This document shows, piece by piece, positions 1-8,248 of a stretch of DNA of 64,000 nt. The position numbers and the translations under genes are program-made. The notes under the pieces were generated by a model. The model was not told where the DNA came from, did not search any database, and saw nothing but the letters and a program-made list of their open reading frames with translations. Source of the stretch: Arenibacter sp041392165 (GTDB lineage: Bacteria > Bacteroidota > Bacteroidia > Flavobacteriales > Flavobacteriaceae); the NCBI GenBank assembly GCA_041392165.1, contig JAWKMN010000006.1:1-64000 (forward strand). The letters are read 5' to 3'. The first letter of the stretch is position 1; the number at the start of each line of letters is the position of its first letter.

Positions 1-684
1 ACCCAAGGCCGTTACAACTACTTCATTTAAGCCAGTAGCACTTTCCTCCAAGCTTATAGAAACATTTGTCTGTCCATTTACAGCTACTTCCTTAGCCGTA
101 AATCCAATATAGGAAATGACTAGAATAGCATTTCTGCTATTTACATCTAATGAAAAGTTACCGTCAAAATCGGACTGGGTACCGTTGGCAGTTCCCTTCT
201 CCAAAACATTCGCCCCAGGCAACGGGGAACCATTACCGTCCACTATAGTACCACTAACCTTAAACTGCTGATAAACTTTCACCTTTTTTTCCTTTTCCTT
301 GACTTGAAAAGGAATATCCTTTTTAAGCTTAAGCACTATCTGCTTATCCAATACCTCATAGGTAATGTCCATCTTGGAAAAAATTCTGTCCAAAATTGTG
401 GTAACCAATTCCTTATCAGCATTTACGGAGACGATTTTTCTATAATCCAACTCCTTATCATTGTACATGAATTTGAATTCTGTAAGCGACTCGATTCTGT
501 TCAATACATTTTCGATACTTACATTTTGGAGGTCCAAAGTAATTTTGGTCTTTTGACCATAGGTTTCGTTGGCATGAATTTGAAAAAGCGAAACAACAAG
601 TAACATTAAGGTAGTAAGTTTCATCTTCAAATCATATTGTAGCCGAAAACGGAATTTCCTCCCCGGCATAATCAGGTTTTTCAT
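1..684 (-). CDS. SusC-type TonB-dependent receptor with STN domain, N-terminal part
   Basis: The reading frame is open from an ATG at 684 to the window edge (228 codons), so the gene is cut by the window. The N-terminus shows a long basic leader, then a hydrophobic signal stretch (LMLLVVSLFQIHA), an STN (secretin/TonB short N-terminal) domain at about residues 45-115, a carboxypeptidase-regulatory-like domain with PLPGANVLEKG and SDFDGNF, and the start of the TonB box and plug (LNEVVVTALG). ATG 684 was chosen because Bacteroidota STN-containing SusC proteins usually begin with such a leader; an internal ATG at 624 is the alternative. The STN domain together with the upstream FecR and ECF sigma genes on the same strand indicates a trans-envelope signalling receptor that switches on its own locus when substrate binds. 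The SusD partner should lie left of the window. The substrate cannot be read from the sequence. Confidence 0.9.
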   Translation of the reverse strand, partial: MKNLIMPGRKFRFRLQYDLKMKLTTLMLLVVSLFQIHANETYGQKTKITLDLQNVSIENVLNRIESLTEFKFMYNDKELDYRKIVSVNADKELVTTILDRIFSKMDITYEVLDKQIVLKLKKDIPFQVKEKEKKVKVYQQFKVSGTIVDGNGSPLPGANVLEKGTANGTQSDFDGNFSLDVNSRNAILVISYIGFTAKEVAVNGQTNVSISLEESATGLNEVVVTALG

Positions 685-1034
685 ATTTTTGTAGTGTTTT
701 ACGTGGTTAATTAATTTAATCACACATAATCGGGAGGTGTTGGCGCACTTTCCGATTTTTTTTTGCTTTAAAGCCCCTGCAATTGGGGTATTCGGCAACT
801 ATTGTGATCTGTCCAAGAAACTGTTTAAGTTTTACCCTTTGGTTCTTTTAGGCGTCTTTTTCCACCATGTTTCAGCTATTTTTCGGTCCGTAGCTATGGC
901 AATGCTCCCAATTGCTATCGGGATTAAAATACCTTCGTCTGACGAAAAAATACACTATAAAATATTCCAAAAACAAAATTTAAACAGTTTCTAAATTTCA
1001 GGAAGTCTAATTCATTGGCAGTTGGTTTGTTTAG
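685..1034. other. intergenic region between fecR and the receptor gene
   Basis: There is no convincing coding sequence here. The region presumably holds the sigma-dependent promoter of the receptor gene. A short GC stem (CCCC-N7-GGGG near 773-790) just past the fecR stop could act as a weak attenuator. An 85-codon plus-strand ORF here has no recognisable features. Confidence 0.4.
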
Positions 1035-2177
1035 TTAGTTGATAATTATTTGTCTGTCGTTGATCTTGTAATCCATTTCGTAGGTTAGGTTGAAGGTTTG
1101 AAACACTTGTTCTATGGTTTCAATATCAAAACTTGCCGTAAACAATTCCTCATCAAGTTTTGGATTGTTGTTCACGATCTCCACATTATAATGCCGCTCT
1201 AATTTTTTTACAATGTTCTTAAAGGGAACATGCCTCAATATGATCTTTCCGTTCAGCCAGTCGGTATGCATGGCTATATCCGCCTCTTCTATTAAAATTT
1301 GCTTATTGTATTTGTTCCATTCCGCTTTAAAACCGGGCTCCAATAAAGAGGCATTGGAAGAATCAAAGGTGTCCTGTTTATTATAGACCGAAACGGACCC
1401 CTCCAAAAGCGTTGTATTCACAAACTGATCTTCCGGATAGGAGGACATATTAAATTTTGTCCCCAGCACGCGCACATTTAACTGATCTGTATTGACAATA
1501 AATGGATTTACCGAATCCTTGGCCACATTAAAAAAAGCTTCCCCGTCCAGAAAGACCTGCCTATTTTCCGTATTTGGAAATTGTACCGGATATTTAAGGG
1601 ATGTACCGGAATTAAGGGTCACCTGCGTTCCATCGGAAAGCAATAGACTAAATCGCTTTCCATAGGGCACCGTAAGCGTATTGTATACCAACTCTTCTTT
1701 TGATGTCACGTTATTTTTATAAATTAATTGTGACCCCTGTTGTGATCCCAATACATTCCCCTCTGAATCTACGACCTTGACGGCTCCCTCTTCAGAAATT
1801 ACTTCAATATTCCCATTCTCCAACTGTAATATAATGGCATCCTCCGGAATTATGGGCACAGCACCGGAATTAACAAAAGTATCCCTAAGTACGGTGCTTA
1901 GCCCCAAGAGAATTGCCAGAATAGCTGCGGATTTCAAAATTGTCCGCGAAAAACGACGTCTATGGCCGGAGGTAGGTTTTTGGGCATCGATAATATGGTG
2001 GTAAGAACCATCCAAATCCGTGTTGGTTGCCTCCAAAGTAGAAACAATATATTCTGCCTTTAAAAGATGGAATCTCTTGGCGTTTTTATCGGAAGCAATG
2101 ATCCAATCCTGGACTTCTTTTTCCTCCTCTGAAGTTGCGGTACCCCTTAGGTATTTATCTATTTTTTGATCCAACAT
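1035..2177 (-). CDS. FecR-family anti-sigma factor
   Basis: The 380-residue protein has the layout of Bacteroidota FecR regulators. A short cytoplasmic sigma-binding region is followed by one transmembrane helix at about residues 80-98 (ILKSAAILAILLGLSTVL), a periplasmic FecR domain at about 165-265 (VPYGKRFSLLLSDGTQVTLN, then LDGEAFFNV) and a C-terminal DUF4974 domain at about 305-378 (ILRHVPFKNIVKKLERHYNV). It is expected to hold the adjacent ECF sigma factor inactive until the STN domain of the TonB-dependent receptor contacts its periplasmic part. It lies 63 bp downstream of the sigma gene and upstream of the receptor gene, all on the same strand, which is the classic sigma-fecR-susC arrangement. 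Confidence 0.94.
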   Translation of the reverse strand: MLDQKIDKYLRGTATSEEEKEVQDWIIASDKNAKRFHLLKAEYIVSTLEATNTDLDGSYHHIIDAQKPTSGHRRRFSRTILKSAAILAILLGLSTVLRDTFVNSGAVPIIPEDAIILQLENGNIEVISEEGAVKVVDSEGNVLGSQQGSQLIYKNNVTSKEELVYNTLTVPYGKRFSLLLSDGTQVTLNSGTSLKYPVQFPNTENRQVFLDGEAFFNVAKDSVNPFIVNTDQLNVRVLGTKFNMSSYPEDQFVNTTLLEGSVSVYNKQDTFDSSNASLLEPGFKAEWNKYNKQILIEEADIAMHTDWLNGKIILRHVPFKNIVKKLERHYNVEIVNNNPKLDEELFTASFDIETIEQVFQTFNLTYEMDYKINDRQIIIN

Positions 2178-2240
2178 CGTCTTGTATTACTCTATTAAGA
2201 CGATTCAACAGGGATTTACACCTAGTACCGGATAAAAATT

Positions 2241-2825
2241 TTATTGGGAAATAGTGATAAACTCCCTTAAATGGAGCCTCAAATGCCTTAAGGCGTTTGC
2301 TATATGGTTGTCTACCGTTCTGGGCGAAACACCCAATTCTGCTGCGATTTCGCTATGCTTCAAGCCTTCCAACCGACTCTTCTTGAAAATATTTTTACAT
2401 TTTTCGGGCAACAATTCTATGCTCTGAACAATTTTGTCTTCCAATTCATTTTCCAGCAAAAGGGAAGCTGCCTCATCCTGAATGAATTTATATTGGATCT
2501 CGGATTTAATCTGATAATTATTACCCAAATAGTTCCTCTTAACTTTTTCGTGCTTCAATTGGTCCAGGCACAAATTCTTGGTCATGGTATACAGATAACT
2601 ATTGATATTGGATACTTCGCCCAGACATTCCCTGTTCTCCCATATTTTAAGGAATACGTTCTGCACTATATTTTCGGCCTCCTGCTGGTAAACAAGGTAT
2701 CCTCTGGCAATATACAGAAGCTTGGAATAGTAGAGTCTGAACAAGGTCTCGAACACATACTTCTCTCCCTTTTCCAAAAGGGAAAGAAAAAACTCGTTAT
2801 TGATATTGGGCTGCCCTTTTTTCAA
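2241..2825 (-). CDS. ECF RNA polymerase sigma factor
   Basis: The 194-residue protein has sigma-70 region 2 at about residues 25-95 (LFRLYYSKLLYIARGYL, then AENIVQNVFLKIWENR) and region 4 at about 130-185, with the helix-turn-helix ELGVSPRTVDNHIANALRHL. Region 3 is absent, as in ECF factors, and the form is the one typical of Bacteroidota FecI-like sigma factors. It should direct RNA polymerase to the receptor promoter under control of the FecR protein encoded immediately downstream. The overlapping long plus-strand ORF is a shadow. Confidence 0.94.
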   Translation of the reverse strand: MKKGQPNINNEFFLSLLEKGEKYVFETLFRLYYSKLLYIARGYLVYQQEAENIVQNVFLKIWENRECLGEVSNINSYLYTMTKNLCLDQLKHEKVKRNYLGNNYQIKSEIQYKFIQDEAASLLLENELEDKIVQSIELLPEKCKNIFKKSRLEGLKHSEIAAELGVSPRTVDNHIANALRHLRLHLREFITISQ

Positions 2826-3139
2826 CGTATAAATGGGTTTAAATTTCCAAAGCTATCAATCTACCTATCATGGGAAGAGGATACTTCCCATGATATGGCC
2901 TATAAATCCGACTACACTTTCACCATCATCACGATCATTCCGTATCTACATAGTTCAACCTATTCCATATAATATTATTTCAAAGGCGTCCAGATAATTT
3001 CCTTTCCCAGTAGCAGTCCGGGCCTTTGATAAATTTTATTTCCACCACAATTTAACAAATAATTATAATTTAACCAAGAATCAATTTTTTTAACTATACT
3101 GATCAATATTGATTTTAGGTTTTCTCGGATTACAGGATA
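2826..3139. other. intergenic region between iolG and the sigma gene
   Basis: This 314-bp gap is AT-rich and non-coding. It should contain the terminator zone of the inositol operon and the promoter of the sigma/fecR genes. No clear hairpin or operator was recognised. Confidence 0.35.
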
Positions 3140-4149
3140 TTAATTGCTTATTTCCGCAATTTTCACAGGTCTTTTTTCCTCTAATGATTTTATTGCGGCC
3201 AAGCCTATTTGAAGGGACTTCAACCCGTCCTTCCCATCTACGGCAACGGTATTGCCATTTTTAAGACTGCCCACATAACTATCCATCTCGGATAAATAGG
3301 CCGCCGCATATCGTTCCAGGAAAAAATGAAGGGGCAATGACCCATGTATTCCCTGTTTCGTATACAGACGATGCGAATCTTCATAATTATTATCGGCCTG
3401 TGCCATTCCCTTGGAGCCAAACACCTCAATTCTTTGATCATAGCCATAGGCCGCTTCCCTACTATTGTCTATTACGGCCATGGTTCCGTCCGTGTAGGTC
3501 AAGGTAACTATTGCCGTGTCTATATCCCCGGCCTCGCCAATGGCCGGATCTACCAAAACGGCGCCTTTGGCATATACTTCCTCCACTTCCTTGCCCACTA
3601 CAAACCTGGCCATATCAAAATCGTGTATGGTCATATCCAAAAAAAGGCCTCCGGATTGTTTAATATAGCTTACCGGTGGAGCGCCTGGATCCCTACTGGT
3701 AATTTTTACCAAATGGGGCTGTCCTACCGCACCTTCCATTACAAGATCATGGACTCTTTTAAACTCCTTATCGAACCGGCGGTTAAAACCCAGCATCAAT
3801 TTAATATTGGCCTTCTCTACCACCTCCAATACCTGGACCACCCGCTGCATGGACAGATCCAAAGGTTTTTCGCAGAAAACATGGATACCTGCTTTGGCCG
3901 CCATTTCAACATAATCGGCATGGGTATCGGTTGGGGAACAGATGACCACCGAATCGAAGGGGGCAATAACCAAAAGCTCCTCAAAGGTACTGGCTATATG
4001 GGGTATCTTTTTTCCTGCGCATATTCCCGGCATTCTTCCATAGGGTCCATTACGGCCACCACTTCCACATTTTCCATCCGGAGCAAGTTTTCCAAATGGA
4101 TCTTTCCAATCCTTCCCAATCCTGCTACGGAGAATTTAACTTTTGTCAT
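3140..4149 (-). pseudogene. iolG: myo-inositol 2-dehydrogenase (Gfo/Idh/MocA family), single-base frameshift
   Basis: The enzyme oxidises myo-inositol to 2-keto-myo-inositol with NAD+, the first step of the pathway. The N-terminus, from ATG 4149, carries the Rossmann motif GLGRIGKIH at residues 10-18. It then shifts frame at an A6 run (T6 at 4008-4013 on the plus strand). Downstream, the frame continues with IPHIASTFEELL, the conserved CEKPLDLS and the C-terminal GFO_IDH_MocA domain to 3140. One extra A (A7) would restore an ordinary 336-residue protein with Q-E-K-K-I-P at the junction. Without correction, the first frame ends at a TAG about 15 bases past the run, and an internal ATG at 4033 would lack the dinucleotide-binding motif. 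It is the last gene of the inositol operon, 48 bp after iolE. The break could be a sequencing error, a mutation or transcriptional slippage. Substrate assignment rests on context; other inositol or inosose dehydrogenases share the fold. Confidence 0.82.
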
Positions 4150-4197
4150 ATATGTATGTTTCTTTATATTTATAGTGTTTCCTGAATAGTCAATTGC

Positions 4198-5103
4198 CTA
4201 AAGACCTAGGGATTTTATAAAGTCCCTATTGGCCTGTGCACATATTTTGGGATTTCCCATGCCTGGTAAAATATCCTGCTCTACCACAATCCAATCATTG
4301 TACTTCATTTCTTCCAATATATTTACAATAGACCGAAAATCTACCGCTCCTTTCCCCAGTTCACAGAATACCCCCGTTTTAAGGGCATCAAAATAATCCC
4401 CGTTGGCCTCACGGGAAGCCTTGGCCGCCTCCGGGCTATAATCCTTAAAATGAACGTGCCATATCCTATTTCCATATTTTTTTAAAGCACTTACAGGATT
4501 GCCCCCACCAAAGGCATAATGCCCCATATCCAGACACAGGCCCAACAATTCCGGATCCGTCAAGGCCATAAGCGTATCTATTTCCCCCGGGGTTTCCACA
4601 TACCCTGCACAGTGATGGTGGAATACCGTTCTAATGCCATAGGCATCCTTAACTGCCCTCGCTATCTTTTCCGCCCCGGTGGCATATACCTTCCATTGAT
4701 CTTCCGTGAGTCCCATCTCGGCGGTGATTCTCCCCGCATTATTGGTGCGTTCGGGAACCGAAGCATTATCATCCGCCAATACGATAAAGGAGTTTTTGTA
4801 ACCGGCATTGTACATAAGTTCGGCCACTTTGAGCGCCGATTCCATCCCGGCTTCATGACTACCTACTTTGGCCAGGGCTACGGGCACAAAAGCACCCAAG
4901 AGATCCAATTGCCTTTTATCCAACTCCGCTTTTAAAAGACCGGGGGTAGTAGGCATATACCCCCAATCCCCCAATTCGGTACCAATATATCCCGTTTCCC
5001 TTATTTCGTCCAGTACCTGTTCAAAACCTATCTCTTCGGATTTTTCTTCCAGGTCAAATTCCAAGGCTCCCCATGAACAGGGAGCATTTGCGATTTTAAT
5101 CAT
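4198..5103 (-). CDS. iolE: inosose dehydratase
   Basis: This 301-residue TIM-barrel protein belongs to the xylose isomerase-like/IolE family. It begins IKIANAPCSWGALEF and contains IGTELGDWGYMPT, the NAPCSWG and ELGDWGY signatures typical of IolE. Further conserved metal-site segments are FHHHCAGYVETPGEID, LGLCLDMGHYAFGGG, IWHVHFKDY and the C-terminal VVEQD. IolE removes water from 2-keto-myo-inositol to give 3D-(3,5/4)-trihydroxycyclohexane-1,2-dione. It lies 12 bp after iolA and before iolG in the operon. Length and motifs are normal. Confidence 0.95.
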   Translation of the reverse strand: MIKIANAPCSWGALEFDLEEKSEEIGFEQVLDEIRETGYIGTELGDWGYMPTTPGLLKAELDKRQLDLLGAFVPVALAKVGSHEAGMESALKVAELMYNAGYKNSFIVLADDNASVPERTNNAGRITAEMGLTEDQWKVYATGAEKIARAVKDAYGIRTVFHHHCAGYVETPGEIDTLMALTDPELLGLCLDMGHYAFGGGNPVSALKKYGNRIWHVHFKDYSPEAAKASREANGDYFDALKTGVFCELGKGAVDFRSIVNILEEMKYNDWIVVEQDILPGMGNPKICAQANRDFIKSLGL

Positions 5104-5115
5104 ATTGCGATCCTA

Positions 5116-6591
5116 TTAAAATTTTCTTGACCATATATTGGGCCACCTTTCTATTATTACTTTGGTCTGGGTAAAGAATTCTATGGCATGTTTCCCCTGA
5201 CCATGGAGATCACCAAAAAAGCTATCCTTCCATCCACTAAAAGGGAATTGTGCCATGGGAGCGGCCACTCCAATATTAATACCGATATTTCCGGCATCGG
5301 CCTCGTTTCTGAACCTCCTGGCATTGGCACCGCTACCGGTAAACAAACAGGCCATATTACCATAATTGCCCCCGTTCACAAATTTAAGGGCGTCATCTAT
5401 ATTCTTCATGGAAATGAGGCTCATAACAGGACCAAAGATCTCCGTTTTGATCAGTTCCTTATCCAATGCTACATCTTCCAATATGGTCGGGTTTAGGAAA
5501 TTTCCTTTCTCATAGCCTGCAATGGAGGCGTTTCGCCCATCCAACAATACTTTGGCGCCCTCATCGATTCCTTTTTGTATCAATCCGGTTATCCTTGCCT
5601 TGCTTTCCGGGCTAATTACCGGCCCCATATTAACGTCCCTATCCAATCCATACCCGGTAGTCCGGGACCTGACGGTTTCATACAGAGCTTCCTTAATTTG
5701 TCTTTTTTGATCGTCTACGGTGATGATGGTAGATGCCGCCAAACATCTTTGTCCCGCACATCCATAAACGGAATCGGCTATAATCTTAGTGGACATTTCT
5801 ATATCGGCATCGGGCAGGACCACTACCGGGTTTTTGGCACCTCCTTGGGCCTGGACCCTTTTACCATTGGCCGTACCCTTGGAATAAATATATCTGGCCA
5901 CAGGGGTGCTGCCCACAAAACTCACTGCCTTAACGGTAGGGTGTTCCAAAATGGCATCCACGGAATCCTTTCCACCGTGCACCAGACTAACAAGTCCCTT
6001 TGGAATATCCAATTGGTCCAAAAACTCAAAAATCTTCATCATGGTCATAGGCACCTTCTCCGAAGGTTTCACCACAAAGGCATTACCGGTGGCTATGGCA
6101 TAGGGCAGGAACCAAAAAACGATCATACTTGGAAAGTTAAAAGGAGTAATACAGGCGGCCACACCAATGGGCTGCCTAATCATCATCTCATCTATTCCCG
6201 TTGCTATATCCTCAATAACATCGCCCGCCATTAGCATAGGTGTACCACAGGCCACTTCAATATTTTCAACTGCCCTCTGAATTTCCCCTATAGATTCCCC
6301 ATAGGTCTTTCCGGATTCCTTGGTAATGATTTCCGCAAGTACTTCGGTATTTTCCTCCATTAGGGCCTTTAGTCGATATAGTACTTGAACCCGCTTTAGC
6401 ACAGGTACCTTACTCCATTCCTTATATGCTTTTGAAGCGGCCTCCACGGCCATATCAACATCCTTCCGGGTATCATTGCCATAGGGAACCTTGGCCAAGG
6501 TTTCCTGTGTGGCCGGATTTACAATATCTATTGTTTCTTTTGAGGTGCTTGGTACCCAAACACCATCGATATAATTTTTTAGAAGTTCCAT
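5116..6591 (-). CDS. iolA: methylmalonate-semialdehyde dehydrogenase (CoA-acylating)
   Basis: The 491-residue aldehyde dehydrogenase resembles the MmsA/IolA family. Visible features are the N-terminal LLKNYIDGVWVPS, ITPFNFPSMIVFWFLPYAIA, the NAD-binding SFVGSTPVARYIY, and the active-site segment YGCAGQRCLAAS with catalytic Cys near residue 283. The QRC context and the length near 490 separate it from ordinary NAD(P) aldehyde dehydrogenases. In inositol catabolism it converts malonic semialdehyde plus CoA to acetyl-CoA and CO2; the same family also serves valine catabolism. It lies between the symporter gene and iolE on the same strand with short spacers. Confidence 0.94.
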   Translation of the reverse strand: MELLKNYIDGVWVPSTSKETIDIVNPATQETLAKVPYGNDTRKDVDMAVEAASKAYKEWSKVPVLKRVQVLYRLKALMEENTEVLAEIITKESGKTYGESIGEIQRAVENIEVACGTPMLMAGDVIEDIATGIDEMMIRQPIGVAACITPFNFPSMIVFWFLPYAIATGNAFVVKPSEKVPMTMMKIFEFLDQLDIPKGLVSLVHGGKDSVDAILEHPTVKAVSFVGSTPVARYIYSKGTANGKRVQAQGGAKNPVVVLPDADIEMSTKIIADSVYGCAGQRCLAASTIITVDDQKRQIKEALYETVRSRTTGYGLDRDVNMGPVISPESKARITGLIQKGIDEGAKVLLDGRNASIAGYEKGNFLNPTILEDVALDKELIKTEIFGPVMSLISMKNIDDALKFVNGGNYGNMACLFTGSGANARRFRNEADAGNIGINIGVAAPMAQFPFSGWKDSFFGDLHGQGKHAIEFFTQTKVIIERWPNIWSRKF

Positions 6592-6630
6592 TTTTCAAAT
6601 TATTTAATATTATTGATCTAAGTAATTCTG

Positions 6631-8229
6631 CTATTGGTTGTTCCAAAGCAGAACATATATTAATACGGTAATGGCACACAAACCAATGGACATAGGAATG
6701 GTATATTTCCAGGCTTTTAGATTTACTGCGCCAACATCGGTAATTTCATATTTGTTTTCATTGGGATAAAAATAGGACACCGAATACATAATGGCCACGT
6801 TCAGCAAAAACTCTATTCCCCATAAGTGTACAAAATGAATGCCGTGGGAGGTATAGCCCCAGGTCATGAAAATGTAAAAACAAAGCCCGAATATCAGGGC
6901 CACTTTTGCCCCCATTGCCGAGACTCTTTTCATAAAGAAACCGGCCAATAAAATAGAGGCGATCGGAATAAAGAATATCCCGTTCAGCTCCTGTAATAAT
7001 TGATACAATCCGTCCGAGGCATTGGCTACCATTGGTGCGGCAAAAATTGCCATTACCGCTAAAATGGCGGAAGTAGCCTTCCCTATCTTTACCAGTTTAA
7101 TATCGCTGACATCCTTTGCGATGTGCTTCTTATAAATATCCATACTGAACAGGGTGGCCACAGAATTCAGTACGGAGTTAAAGGTACTCAATACCGCCCC
7201 CATAATAACGGCTGCAAAAAAACCTATCAACCAAATCGGCAATACCTTTTTGACCAACTGTGGGTAAACGGTGTCCTGTTGGTCAAAATAGGTTTCCTGA
7301 AAATAATAGTAACAAATTACCCCGGGCAATACAATGACCAAGGGAATCAAGATCTTGAAAAGACCCGTTATCAACAGTCCCTTTTGGGCCTCCTTCAGGT
7401 TTTTTGCCCCCAACGCCCTTTGGATGATGGTCTGGTTCATTCCCCAGAAATAGAGCTGATTAATAATAAGGCCCGTAAACAATACTTCAAAAGGCAATAC
7501 AGAATCCCTTGCCCCAACCACATTGAATTTCTCCGGGGCATACTCGTATACCTTGACCAATCCGTTCCAGATATTATTATCCCCTATGGCCATCAATGCC
7601 AAAATTGGTATCAAAAGCCCCCCCAACAAAAGCCCAAATCCATTAATGGTATCGGAATAGGCCACGGCCTTTAAACCTCCAAATATGGCATATATGGATC
7701 CTATGACCCCAATAATGACCACCGTAATCCATAAGCCTTCGGATTTACTGACCCCTAGGGCCTCAGAAACGCCAAAGAGACTTTCAATACCAATGGCGCC
7801 TGAATACAAAACGATGGGCAACAAGGTCACCACAAAAGAAAAAATGAGAATAGCGGCTACCATGGTCCTTGTCATCCCATCAAATCTACTTTCCAAAAAC
7901 TGTGGAATGGTGGTAAGTCCCATCTTTAAATACTTGGGCACAAAGAAAATGGCCGCAATAACAAGGGCTATGGATGAGGTTACTTCCCAAGCGATTACGA
8001 TAAAACCATTAACATAGGAGTTACCGTTCATCCCAATAAGATGTTCGGACGATATATTGGTCAACAACATAGAACCCGCAATTACGATTCCCGTTAGACT
8101 TCTTCCTCCCAAGAAATAACCATCGGATGAGGTCAGATTTGTTTTTCTAAGACTGTACCATGTAAAAAAGGCAACTCCTCCCGTAAAAAGCAAAAATGAG
8201 GTTAGGATAATGATCAGTTCGGAATTCAT
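6631..8229 (-). CDS. Na+/solute symporter (SSS/SLC5 family), predicted inositol importer
   Basis: The 532-residue, strongly hydrophobic protein has about 13-14 predicted transmembrane segments and SSS-family signatures: DGYFLGGRSLTGIVIAGSML, LTTIPQFLESRFDG, FGGLKAVAYSDTINGFGLL, MNQTIIQRALGAKN and AVIMGAVLSTFNSVLNS. SLC5-type proteins couple Na+ entry to uptake of sugars or polyols. Its position between iolD and iolA within an otherwise purely catabolic inositol operon makes inositol or an inositol derivative the likely substrate. Substrate is inferred from context only. Gaps to its neighbours are 19 and 39 bp, so it is co-transcribed. Confidence 0.9.
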   Translation of the reverse strand: MNSELIIILTSFLLFTGGVAFFTWYSLRKTNLTSSDGYFLGGRSLTGIVIAGSMLLTNISSEHLIGMNGNSYVNGFIVIAWEVTSSIALVIAAIFFVPKYLKMGLTTIPQFLESRFDGMTRTMVAAILIFSFVVTLLPIVLYSGAIGIESLFGVSEALGVSKSEGLWITVVIIGVIGSIYAIFGGLKAVAYSDTINGFGLLLGGLLIPILALMAIGDNNIWNGLVKVYEYAPEKFNVVGARDSVLPFEVLFTGLIINQLYFWGMNQTIIQRALGAKNLKEAQKGLLITGLFKILIPLVIVLPGVICYYYFQETYFDQQDTVYPQLVKKVLPIWLIGFFAAVIMGAVLSTFNSVLNSVATLFSMDIYKKHIAKDVSDIKLVKIGKATSAILAVMAIFAAPMVANASDGLYQLLQELNGIFFIPIASILLAGFFMKRVSAMGAKVALIFGLCFYIFMTWGYTSHGIHFVHLWGIEFLLNVAIMYSVSYFYPNENKYEITDVGAVNLKAWKYTIPMSIGLCAITVLIYVLLWNNQ

Positions 8230-8248
8230 ATGGCTGGTTGGTTAAGGT

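Noticed and set aside
737..994. 85-codon plus-strand ORF between fecR and the receptor gene
   Set aside because: It has no recognisable feature and lies antisense in a likely promoter region.
2304..2972. 222-codon plus-strand ORF over the sigma gene
   Set aside because: It is the antisense shadow of the well-supported ECF sigma gene.
4008..4013. Programmed -1 ribosomal frameshift in iolG
   Set aside because: The A6 run is not in the phase of a canonical X_XXY_YYZ slippery heptamer and no product logic is evident; a sequence error or mutation is simpler.
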